Assembly (NCBI GenBank): GCA_002329485.1
Contig: DCTZ01000026.1
Location: 1 to 21,027 of the forward strand
Direction: 5' to 3'
Source of the DNA: Caryophanales bacterium UBA1427
Lineage (GTDB): Bacteria > Bacillota_I > Bacilli_A > ML615J-28 > CAG-313
DNA: 21,027 nucleotides
Below are positions 15,901-21,027 of the stretch, one piece after another; position 1 is the first letter of the stretch, and every line of letters begins with the position of its first letter. The translations under genes were made by a program, and so were the position numbers. Under the pieces are notes generated by a model. The model searched no databases. It was not told where the DNA came from and was given only the letters and a program-made list of their open reading frames with translations.

Positions 15901-17704
15901 AGGTTTCAGCGATCAGGAAACCGTTGATTTCATCAAAGAAACTCTTGTCAGTAATTATGACAATACTGTTTACACCTTCCTCGATTATCTCTATTTCGAA
16001 TTCAGCCAAAATTCCTTCCCTGCGGCTTCCGTTCATTTCGAGATTCTAAGTGGTGAAGAAACGATTGATTTCTCCGGTTACAGCGGCTATTTCCAAATGG
16101 TCGAAGAAGACACGGAAATTGTCTTCCGGGTAACCGTGATATGCAATGAAGCGTATGAAGAGTTCACTTTGACCATTACTTTGCAGGCCATGGACTTAAG
16201 CACATACGAAGACATCTTTGACGAAGAGGGCGGCTTCAAACGCTTGTACCTAAAAGGGGTGATGCTGTATGAAGCTCCGGACGGCGTTTATTTCCTGATC
16301 GACGGCAATGTTTATTTCCTTGCCAATGTTCCGGAAGGCTCCTATTATTATGAAGGCACCGAATATTTGTTGACGGGATATAGAGCTACCATTGACGGTA
16401 AAACCGATATTTGGCTAAATGCGGAGGTCGTTTATGAATTAGGTTATTACTACGACGATTATCCTGAACCTGAAACGATAACCATTCAGGAAATCTATGC
16501 CAAAGATTATCGGGAATTGTTGAAGGGAACTTACTGGATCAGCGGTACTTTGGGTTACGATAAAGCGTCCGACCTATATTATCTGGAAAACATGGGTGAA
16601 CGAATCTATTTAAGAGTAGCTATGCAAAAATGGAGCAAAGCAGGGGAAATGGGTGTCCGTAACGGTTACCTTCCGGAATACCTCTTCGGCAGAAGCGTCA
16701 TCGTCAAGAGTTTGTTCCCAGGCAAAACCATTAAGGGCAAATACCTCTTTGACGTATTCGGCGATCTCTATAACGCCATTATCGAACCTGAATATACCCC
16801 GGCCCAAATCGTCGACAATGTGGTGGATTATTTGATTCGCTATTTCCAAAACGAACCACACTATTCCTTCGGTGGCATTACTTTCGAAGAATATCTCGAC
16901 AATTGCCAATTGACTTGGGAATTGATTAATCCGGAAGACGCAAAATACTTTTACGATGTTGGCTCTGGCATCCAGGGCATCATATGGCTGGAAGAACCGG
17001 TTACCGTATCTTTCAACGTAACCATTACTTTGGAAGAATACGACATGGAACCAATTTCCAAAACCATTACTCTTGATATGAGTTTAAACCCAAGAGAAGT
17101 AATTACGATTGAGGAAATGCTTCGCCGCGGACCGGGTAAGTCTTATACCGTAAAAGGCATTGTGTATGAAGTCAACCAAGAATTTGGCGATTGGATAATC
17201 ATTAAAGACGAAACCGGTATGTTGAAGGTTAATGTATACGGAACCTACTACGACGGATGCTTATTTGAAGTCGGAAACGAAGTAGTCGTTTACGGTTATT
17301 ACTCATACCGCGATTATGAAGCAACGCCAAATATCTCTTATGCGTCGGAAATCGCCATCCTTTCCTGGGACAATGAAATCACCCACCCATCAGCAACCGT
17401 ATATTCAATCGAAGAAATCTTTGCCTTAGACTATTTAGACTTATCGATTGGGGGAACATACGTAACAACAACCGGTTACCTTATAAAATCAGGAAACAAT
17501 TATTATCTTTACAATGAAAAAGGTCAGGAAATCGAACTCCTTTGGGCATATGACAAAAATTTTGATGCTTCCGCTACCCTCTATGATTATGTCGGTTACG
17601 AAGTGCAAATCACCGGATACTTGATGGGCTTAATCAGTACCCAAGCATCAACCCCAAGATGGTGCATGACGGTAAGAGACTTAATCATACCGGTATCAAG
17701 TTAA
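9965..17704 (+). CDS. Giant surface lipoprotein with InlB B-repeats and OB-fold-like domain array
   Basis: This 2579-aa protein starts with a lipoprotein signal peptide: MRKK, a hydrophobic core, and the lipobox LTSC with C21 as the lipidated residue. Residues 25-935 hold eleven Listeria-Bacteroides (InlB B) repeats of about 66 aa, each with GY-F-GWY and ending in LYAKW. Two MucBP-like modules of about 75 aa interrupt them (about 442-518 and 584-660). Residues 940-2579 contain six pairs of OB-fold-like beta domains with the pattern VKGIV...YIKDE/TG. Five spacers separate the pairs, starting near 1125, 1404, 1687, 1980 and 2276. Each spacer has a short acidic helix (such as LTDEEK..IK..LE) followed by an Ig-like beta region. 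There is no LPXTG and no C-terminal membrane helix, so the lipid is the only anchor. GAAGGGAGGA at 9951-9960 sets the start. An adhesin or surface-scaffold role is inferred. Confidence 0.9.
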   Translation: MRKKFIFALIIGLCFFVLTSCWGKVEVKFDSRGGTSVPTITDKDDFDANNLPVPAKEGHTFLGWYLDSDYKTPIVGNVPKKLRFTLYAKWEVNSYTIRFHTNGGNEIPNQAYLFGAAISAPPAPTKEGNTFQGWYEDENLSKSFTFTTMPAKDLDLYAKWGKESYTITFDSKGGSEVSPITAEYGAPIAAPANPVKTGYEFAGWYLDEAYTTHFTFATMPLNGATLYAKWDKASFKLIYHSNGGTEIPESVHLFGDAISEPSAPSKEGYEFAGWYTDASLTTAFVFSTMPAHDVNLYAKWTPKTYTITFDSQGGSLVEPISAGYGTAIQLPTPEKAGHVFVGWFLDENYTQSFTSATMPLGGAHLYAKWVLEPNSITFVTGFEDLTVSPLEAYPGEPITLPTPQYMGYEFAGWFLEETFATEFTAQVMPEENITLYAKWTPQLVTYTVLHYAEDPEIEGMFAEIKTEVKQAYTGTTVQAVLLTAGLTEITDHPNRVVSGTVKGDGSLMLYVYYSRNTYTITVYGDGGIDDEGSEVVIISAKYGSTITSPVFTKKGYRFTGWSTVFPETMPYYDLAISACWEAVYVNYKVEHYQENAENADYTLTTAEIFSALIDHEVEATIKTFLGFTVNTLHPESKHSGITLENDALVLKVYYKRNVYEISFRDSDGNPLDIPAISAKFEAPITAPSEPTKEGYTFLGWFVSLSATEPFEFTTMPLGGATLYAKYQVRLYKITFVSYAEIGVTEITAEYGTPINPPSDPIRQGYTFKGWYLDEETTIPYEFTVMPAEDITLYAKWEPNQVTVTFVYLDGRANTVVTGSVGSQLEEISPTRDGYSFEGWYKDNQFTDKFTDFTFPVTSIHLYALWEPLDYTIEFVTGIEGVEVDPITAPYNSWVDLPVPVAEGFKFLGWYTDPETTVLFEEHWMPLGGITLYAKWTESAEEFSIAYALEQEPGTLVSVKGIVFAKVQSPYGGFYIKDANNQIFCFAEQEIVNIGDELLITGYFDRWNNAPVLFGITDGEILSSDNPVTPSIEMTIDDLEAIDPWDENYGLHIVLTGVLINKNGQLYLVSLESFKEVLIFHQSYDRFDIAFEAGEMYTGEFVLRQYDYSSGWSVSLIEDTLELIPLTDEEKAGYIKTYLESLGSATHYPLDSFVVPTTDPFGWSTVQATLKPESEPFYDQNNKVFADSEEPYEVLFAIMLTVGEYTETFDLTVSVTPYPIITIYDFYQTEDLGVYFLQGTVIFDYDGWVILQDETGTFEFDLGDFDFKVEIGWEVVIKYDDYNYDYYTIELLRVLSTNNQPPEALKLTEADLLERETDFNYLYQGQYVELRGFFSYRFEDYYWSIEPSIKVGNTVVSIRDFKSMLDETFPFNNLEVIMRGYLYYNYYDGWLLYFLDNRGDFQIPSYSPLELVAALQSQFINIYQDYEFHSLTSFDLPSSHPILGGTITWKMASGYESYYDFENNRFVEVSEPTPISIEITISYNDVNVSFTINTLLYPEEVVQIAELTEISDDETVTVKGLVIYKWYEWFYLMDDTGIIMVSWYENTVQKGDYVRLTGQKQTRDYVAYIECKNDDSTIEIISTDNPIDIPITPMTLTELIKTEPGDINLINYYFEIKGRINMDGGDRLYYGEKFVYIFTPDTYTRNELNAYNGKDVVIRVYLDDYYYRDRTWSVRFTGLPGEIEEVTLTDEEKLACVKSVLEERFSRPIQSGSYFGLDYYYHPYDVYIDYEKITDEFNCFDLVTLYLNPIPEDSEIEIIATITLGDLQESVPLTLKALKVGTDSEIPLVTIAEFKESNGEMLRVEGTIVDIYSLYVLIEDETGVLFVRSESFQYSYNYFINRKIIFTGQLNIYRGRKEMIYLGYEDLNTYGSSEVYYEPITLAEIVSLDPYADSVYGRPVEITGIIYREWDNYSYDFQFYLTDGFDKVRLENYYYLPGQYIGYLEGLEVTVKGRILGIDPSFWGEDVWTVELARIPVETKGFSDQETVDFIKETLVSNYDNTVYTFLDYLYFEFSQNSFPAASVHFEILSGEETIDFSGYSGYFQMVEEDTEIVFRVTVICNEAYEEFTLTITLQAMDLSTYEDIFDEEGGFKRLYLKGVMLYEAPDGVYFLIDGNVYFLANVPEGSYYYEGTEYLLTGYRATIDGKTDIWLNAEVVYELGYYYDDYPEPETITIQEIYAKDYRELLKGTYWISGTLGYDKASDLYYLENMGERIYLRVAMQKWSKAGEMGVRNGYLPEYLFGRSVIVKSLFPGKTIKGKYLFDVFGDLYNAIIEPEYTPAQIVDNVVDYLIRYFQNEPHYSFGGITFEEYLDNCQLTWELINPEDAKYFYDVGSGIQGIIWLEEPVTVSFNVTITLEEYDMEPISKTITLDMSLNPREVITIEEMLRRGPGKSYTVKGIVYEVNQEFGDWIIIKDETGMLKVNVYGTYYDGCLFEVGNEVVVYGYYSYRDYEATPNISYASEIAILSWDNEITHPSATVYSIEEIFALDYLDLSIGGTYVTTTGYLIKSGNNYYLYNEKGQEIELLWAYDKNFDASATLYDYVGYEVQITGYLMGLISTQASTPRWCMTVRDLIIPVSS
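10037..12769 (+). repeat. Array of 11 InlB B-repeats with two MucBP-like inserts
   Basis: Within the lipoprotein, repeats of about 200 bp encode (Y)TITFDS-GG...GY-FAGWY...MP...LYAKW. Repeats 2 to 5 are the most alike, alternating FDS-GG and HSNGG/HTNGG types, suggesting duplication of a two-repeat unit; the later repeats diverge. The MucBP-like inserts follow repeats 6 and 7, each marked by Y-V-HY at its start and VYY.RN at its end. Confidence 0.85.
12782..17704 (+). repeat. Six-unit array of paired OB-fold-like domains with helix/Ig-like spacers
   Basis: Domain pairs recur with a spacing of about 280-296 residues. The first domain of a pair reads like VTVKGLV..FYLMDDTG, and the second begins with an [IM]T[IL].E[IL] helix and then ..GYLI..G..YYLY. 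The spacers start at LTDEEK, SPLELV, LTDEEK, SDQETV and TPAQIV. The last pair (about 2380-2579) ends the protein without a spacer. Similarity between units is at the pattern level and the DNA is well diverged. Confidence 0.65.
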
Positions 17705-17757
17705 CCAATAAAGGTAGCAAATACCTAAACAACTGTTAAAATTTTTAACAAGCACGA

Positions 17758-17808
17758 AAAAACGGGTATTATGCTCAAGTGCTTTCGCACTGCATTTTAC
17801 CCGTTTTT
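17758..17808 (+). terminator. Intrinsic terminator of the giant lipoprotein gene
   Basis: A long composite hairpin: AAAAACGGGTA (17758-17768) with TACCCGTTTTT (17798-17808), continued inside by ATGC/GCAT and AGTGC/GCACT around a TTTC loop, ending in five T residues. Confidence 0.9.
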
Positions 17809-17903
17809 ATCAGTTTTCAGGTATAATTATTGTTTTTGTAATAAGTCTGAAAAACTTTCCGGTGTATAATTGGTGTAGGAGAAAAAAAGGAATGTTATAA
17901 ATT

Positions 17904-18134
17904 ATGGATATGTTGGTGATGTTGTAATATTTATCGGGATTATTGGTTTATTTATTGGCGGAATATTTACAATTTTTTCAATATCAAAAGCCAAACAAAA
18001 AAGCAGAATTTTTAAATGAATTAAGCGAAAAAATCCGAACTGACAAAGATATTAGAGACAGTATTTATCTAATTGATTATGAAAAGGACTGGTATAATCA
18101 GTTTTATCATAATGGTTGCAAGATGCAAACATAA
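17904..18134 (+). pseudogene. Broken small single-span membrane protein
   Basis: Two frames together read as one protein. The first gives a membrane helix, VVIFIGIIGLFIGGIFTIF followed by SISKAKQ (17921-17998). The second gives KAEFLNELSEKI...IYLIDYEKDWYNQFYHNG up to TAA at 18134. Deleting one A from the A6 run at 17997-18002 fuses them cleanly. Proteins with an N-terminal membrane helix and an IDY--WY--FH motif are common hypothetical proteins; here the part after FYHNG is missing. In the membrane-helix frame there is no ATG. The ATG at 17904, behind AAAAAGG, is out of frame and stops after seven codons. I treat it as decayed; function is unknown. Confidence 0.5.
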
Positions 18135-18197
18135 AAAACTCGAAATAATTCCTTAAAAATTTGGATTATGTTGATTAATTAAGAAAAGAGGAAAAAT

Positions 18198-19026
18198 ATG
18201 ATTGGAGCAATTATTGGCTTTTTTGATTGGATCGGTTTATGAATACCGTGGCCTCAAAACAAAGGATTTTCCTTTGTTTTGTGGGGAATCGGATATCACT
18301 GATGACTCGATATTGACGTTTGCGGTATTCGAAGCATTGGAAAAATGTAGTGGTGACTACGATGATTTAGGCAGAAAAGTAATAACCGAATTTGCCCGTT
18401 ATTATGCGATATATCCGAACCCCGTCGGGGGTTACGGAGGGAGTTTCTTAAGGTGGGTCAATAAGATTTACCGTACCAAGAAAATTCAACCTCCATACGG
18501 CAGTTACGGTAACGGCTCCGCAATGCGCATCAGTCCCGTTGCGTATTTTGCAAGAAACCTAGATCATTGCATAGAGTTATCCAAGAAGGTAACCGAAGTT
18601 ACCCACAACCATCCGGAAGGTTTAATAGGCGCCGAAGCGACCGCTACCGCCGTTTATTTGGCGCTTCACGGTAAAACCAAAGAAGAAATCAAGGAATACA
18701 TTCGAACCCACTATTATCCTTTGGATAAAACGATTGAGGAAATCCGTCCGACATATCGTTTTTATGTCGATTGCCAAAGAACCGTTCCCGAAAGCATTCA
18801 GGCCTTTTTGGAAGCAACCGATTACGAAGATGCGATCAGGATTGCGGTTTCGTTGGGCGGGGATGCGGACACGTTGGGGGCGATTACCGGTGCAATCGCT
18901 GGGGCATATTACGGTATTCCGGATAGTTTCGTGGAAAAGTTATTCGAATATTTGGATGACTATTGCAAAATTGTCGCAAAACGCATGTTAAACAAAATAA
19001 AAGAAGTGGAAAAGAACCGCTTCTGA
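18198..19026 (+). CDS. ADP-ribosylglycohydrolase family protein with a 5' frameshift
   Basis: A member of the ADP-ribosylglycohydrolase (DraG/ARH) family, Mg-dependent hydrolases that remove ADP-ribose from proteins or small molecules. The Mg-binding motifs are intact: SDITDDSIL near the N-terminus and GGDADTLGAITGAIAGAYYG near the C-terminus. GNGSAMRISPVAYF and THNHPEG also match the family. The expected start MIGAIIG is encoded from ATG 18198-18200 behind AGAGGA, but it is out of frame with the rest. Removing one T from the T6 run at 18219-18224 gives MIGAIIGFLIGSVYEYRG, the usual family N-terminus. The only open frame begins at TTG 18202 and gives 274 aa with the wrong first residues. Either the base is an error, the gene slips, or the TTG is used. 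It ends in TGA. Confidence 0.85.
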
Positions 19027-19094
19027 CATAATTTTTCGAAAAAAAAACATTTTTGGCAAAAAAAGCCTTTTTTCTTCAAATGATCGGTTCAATA

Positions 19095-19103
19095 TGGTAT
19101 AAT
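19095..19103 (+). promoter_or_regulatory. Extended -10 promoter of the SEC-C gene
   Basis: TGGTATAAT with TATAAT at 19098-19103, 42 bp before the ATG and the AAAGGAAAGG ribosome site; no clear -35. The A/T-rich bases just upstream (19036-19080) contain a weak GGC-A7-GCC hairpin that may end the previous transcript. Confidence 0.6.
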
Positions 19104-19145
19104 TTCCATAAAGAATAATTAAAAACTAGTAAAGGAAAGGTTGTA

Positions 19146-20495
19146 ATGAAAAAAGAAGAAAACAAAACTTTATTTGAAAAATACAATTCGCCTGAGGACA
19201 TTGTTAGTTGTCCGCTCCGTTATCGGAAATGGAGAAAGCTCTTGAATACATATGGGATTGCGGCGGTGAATTTATATGGTATTATCAGTTTGGAAGATTT
19301 TGTGGAAATCTTCAACCAATTCTTTAAGGCCGATTTAACCGCCGATGTGGTTAAAGCTATCCTGCTTCCGTTTGTGTTTAAGCATCGTCGGTTTGGTTTT
19401 TATCAACATTATCTAGTGCACTATGTGGTACTGGATGATATTGAATGGGTCGATTATTTGTTCCAGGAACAGGGCGGAAAACCACGTTATATTCCGGAAA
19501 AAGATACATTTGCCCAATATGTCAACGAAGTATACGAAGAAACCGATAACTGGGAAACTGTATTCCAATACTTGCTTAATAAATTCGGCGACACCGTAGA
19601 AACATTCACTGCTTTCTTTGAAGTTCGCAATTACGTTCTTGGCAGTATCGACTTAAGAGAAATTACAGAAACAATCGAGAAAAGCGGATTTAAGTTTGAT
19701 GACGAAAAACAATTAAGCGAATTTATCGACATGCTGATTAAAGCGAAAAACAATACCAGAATGTGGGAACACAAAGGATACACTCCGGTCGAAATGATGG
19801 AAATGATCAAAAACGGAGAACCAGTGGTTTCGGATCTGTTTGCAACCGTTGATTATGACCCGGAAGAAGAATGCCACTGCGGAAGCGGAGCCAAATACAA
19901 GAAATGCTGTATGTTGGTAGAACAATGGGACAATAACCATTTGACTAAGAAAGAAAAAGATTTCTTTTATAATCTGTGGTTGCAACTCCTTGATTTTGTT
20001 AATCGTAAATATAAGGTTACAGAATCAGTAATCAATGTAGCTAATCCATTAGACAATGATCCGAAGGTTTTAAGGAAGGTAAGAGATAAACTTTGGGAAA
20101 ATACGGATGTCATCACCGAATTTGTCTACAACACTCCATCTTTATCTTTTGAGGAACGGAAGTACCTTCACGATTGGGAATATAATTCAATCAAGGGCGC
20201 TTTTGTCATTTTCCAACAAACCGAAGATTACGCAATCTTGGTAAGAATGTTTGGGATAGAAAAAGAGTTCTTTGGTATCAAGGGAATTTCCGCTTCGGTA
20301 TCTGCAGTCGTTAAAGAAAGCCTTCCGATGATGACATATACCGTTTTATTGCCATTTGGTAATAAAATCATTTATGACGGTTTCCTTGATAAATATCCGT
20401 TAAGCTTTAAAACAACAGCACAAAAAAGGATTATTACAGGATACCAAGAAATGCTTGACCGATTAGGTATTGTTACTGATTTAACAGAATACTAA
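19146..20495 (+). CDS. SEC-C zinc-motif protein of unknown function
   Basis: A 449-aa soluble protein. Its only recognisable element is a SEC-C zinc-binding motif at residues 242-254 (CHCGSGAKYKKCC, the C-x-C-x8-CC pattern known from the SecA C-terminus), here in the middle of the chain rather than at the end. The N-terminal half (1-235) is helical, with many aromatic residues, and may be a two-helix-repeat module. The C-terminal half (260-449) is mixed alpha/beta, with an IYDGFLDKYP segment. There is no membrane helix or signal peptide. Free-standing SEC-C proteins are widespread and mostly uncharacterised; the motif can bind zinc and sometimes SecB or ribosomes. The gene is monocistronic, with its own promoter and a strong terminator four bases after the stop. 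Confidence 0.8.
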   Translation: MKKEENKTLFEKYNSPEDIVSCPLRYRKWRKLLNTYGIAAVNLYGIISLEDFVEIFNQFFKADLTADVVKAILLPFVFKHRRFGFYQHYLVHYVVLDDIEWVDYLFQEQGGKPRYIPEKDTFAQYVNEVYEETDNWETVFQYLLNKFGDTVETFTAFFEVRNYVLGSIDLREITETIEKSGFKFDDEKQLSEFIDMLIKAKNNTRMWEHKGYTPVEMMEMIKNGEPVVSDLFATVDYDPEEECHCGSGAKYKKCCMLVEQWDNNHLTKKEKDFFYNLWLQLLDFVNRKYKVTESVINVANPLDNDPKVLRKVRDKLWENTDVITEFVYNTPSLSFEERKYLHDWEYNSIKGAFVIFQQTEDYAILVRMFGIEKEFFGIKGISASVSAVVKESLPMMTYTVLLPFGNKIIYDGFLDKYPLSFKTTAQKRIITGYQEMLDRLGIVTDLTEY

Positions 20496-20498
20496 ATC

Positions 20499-20541
20499 AA
20501 AACAGAAGCAGACGTGAATGTTATGCTTCTGTTTTATTTTT
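20499..20541 (+). terminator. Intrinsic terminator of the SEC-C gene
   Basis: AAAACAGAAGCA (20499-20510) pairs perfectly with TGCTTCTGTTTT (20524-20535) around a 13-nt loop, followed by ATTTTT. Confidence 0.9.
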
Positions 20542-20610
20542 GATAAGGTTTTTTTGAAAGGAGAATAGGATAAAAAAACTTTGGATAGCTTATAAAAAAT
20601 GCTTAATAAT

Positions 20611-20782
20611 TTCGAAAAAAAATGGGTTTTATTAAGTGATATTTTTCGAAATGTAATAATAATTTAAAAAACAAATATAATTTATTATGCATGTCCAATT
20701 AGAAATTTTCCACTTATTAATTGTGTTAAGTTAAATTCGAAAAAAATGGAAAAAATCAAGTTTTACTTAAAATTTCTTCGAA
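20611..20782. repeat. Two related TTCGAA-bounded inverted-repeat elements
   Basis: Copy 1 (20611-20650) runs from TTCGAAAAAAAATGG to TTTTTCGAA, and its ends form an 11-bp stem (20609-20619 with 20642-20652). Copy 2 (20736-20782) begins TTCGAAAAAAATGG and ends TTCTTCGAA. Both share an internal GTTTTA(T/C)TTAA. They lie in A/T-rich DNA without a gene, so chance similarity is not excluded. Confidence 0.35.
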
Positions 20783-20852
20783 TGAAAGAGAAAACGCTTT
20801 AAAACTACTACACTTAGTCAAAAAAAGTCGTTTTTTGTTTAAAAAGTCAACT

Positions 20853-20903
20853 AATACTAGTAGTATTTAAAGGTAGTACTAATCCTTTATTATATAATAT
20901 AAT
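20853..20903 (+). promoter_or_regulatory. Possible promoter with upstream AATACT/AGTATT palindrome
   Basis: Two overlapping TATAAT boxes (20893-20898 and 20898-20903) follow a small palindrome (AATACT-AGT-AGTATT, 20853-20867). AAGGAG at 20942-20947 follows, but no reading frame opens behind it inside the window. The sequence is very A/T-rich, so this is tentative. Confidence 0.25.
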
Positions 20904-20988
20904 TAAAGTGCAATCCTGGATGAAGGTTTTTGATTGACTCCAAGGAGAGTATATTTTGTATTGAGACGGTGTATTTAGTAAAATTTTT

Positions 20989-21021
20989 AAAAAAATCGTT
21001 ACGAAGTGATGATTCGTAACG
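20989..21021 (-). terminator. Minus-strand terminator of a gene beyond the right edge
   Basis: CGTTACGAA (20997-21005) pairs perfectly with TTCGTAACG (21013-21021) around a 7-nt loop. On the minus strand it is followed by A and seven T residues. No minus-strand gene lies inside the window here, so the gene it ends must start to the right. Confidence 0.65.
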
Positions 21022-21027
21022 GTAAAA

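Noticed and set aside
20563..20632. AAAGGAG followed by ATA-AAA-AAA-CTT, looking like a gene start with a mutated ATG (IKKLWIAYKK...)
   Set aside because: ATA is not a normal start and the frame stops after about 20 codons; no homology recognised.

Overview
The window looks like chromosomal DNA from a low-GC Gram-positive lineage related to Bacilli and Mollicutes (Acholeplasmatales, Izemoplasmatales or Erysipelotrichales are plausible). TGA is a normal stop codon (for example at 802-804 and 3725-3727), so this is not the Mycoplasma code. Promoters are mostly extended -10 TGnTATAAT, ribosome sites are strong AGGAGG types, and the large surface protein is a lipoprotein without a sortase signal. 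The lineage is an inference; no rRNA or other marker is present.

Layout. (1) 50-2863, minus strand: a tight three-gene operon of a DUF350-type membrane protein, a glutathionylspermidine-synthase-type ATP-grasp ligase and an unnamed 248-residue protein with a glycine-rich C-terminal tail. (2) 3024-5590, plus strand: four closely packed genes, namely a 69-aa small protein, a HEAT-like 'SufBD'-type protein, an AlkD-like DNA alkylation repair protein and glycerate kinase. (3) 5690-9420: a visibly more A+T-rich accessory stretch. It holds a toxin-antitoxin-chaperone module (frameshifted HigB toxin, HigA antitoxin, SecB-like chaperone), a Dps ferritin, a hairpin-dense non-coding stretch, and a truncated AAA ATPase followed by an apparently intact TOPRIM-like (RloB/OLD-type) protein. 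(4) 9564-17808: a promoter, a roughly 370-nt leader with long inverted repeats, and one 2579-residue lipoprotein built from 11 InlB B-repeats plus two MucBP-like inserts, then six pairs of OB-fold-like domains separated by five helix/Ig-like spacers. (5) 17880-20536: a broken small membrane protein, an ADP-ribosylglycohydrolase with a 5' frameshift, and a SEC-C zinc-motif protein. (6) 20540-21027: non-coding DNA with hairpins and a minus-strand terminator belonging to a gene outside the window.

Two themes stand out. First, the DUF350/ATP-grasp/tail-protein operon looks like a compact version of the YgiBC/Yjf-type amidoligase systems; the tail of the third protein carries a GGFG...QS pattern that resembles the C-terminus of YgiB/DUF1190, suggesting a shared ligase substrate. 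Second, four separate genes (higB, the ATPase, the small membrane protein and the ADP-ribosylglycohydrolase) can each be restored by removing one base from an A6, A7 or T6 run. Comparable or longer runs inside glycerate kinase and the giant lipoprotein are in frame. This could be sequencing error, decay, phase variation or transcriptional slippage, and the sequence alone cannot decide.
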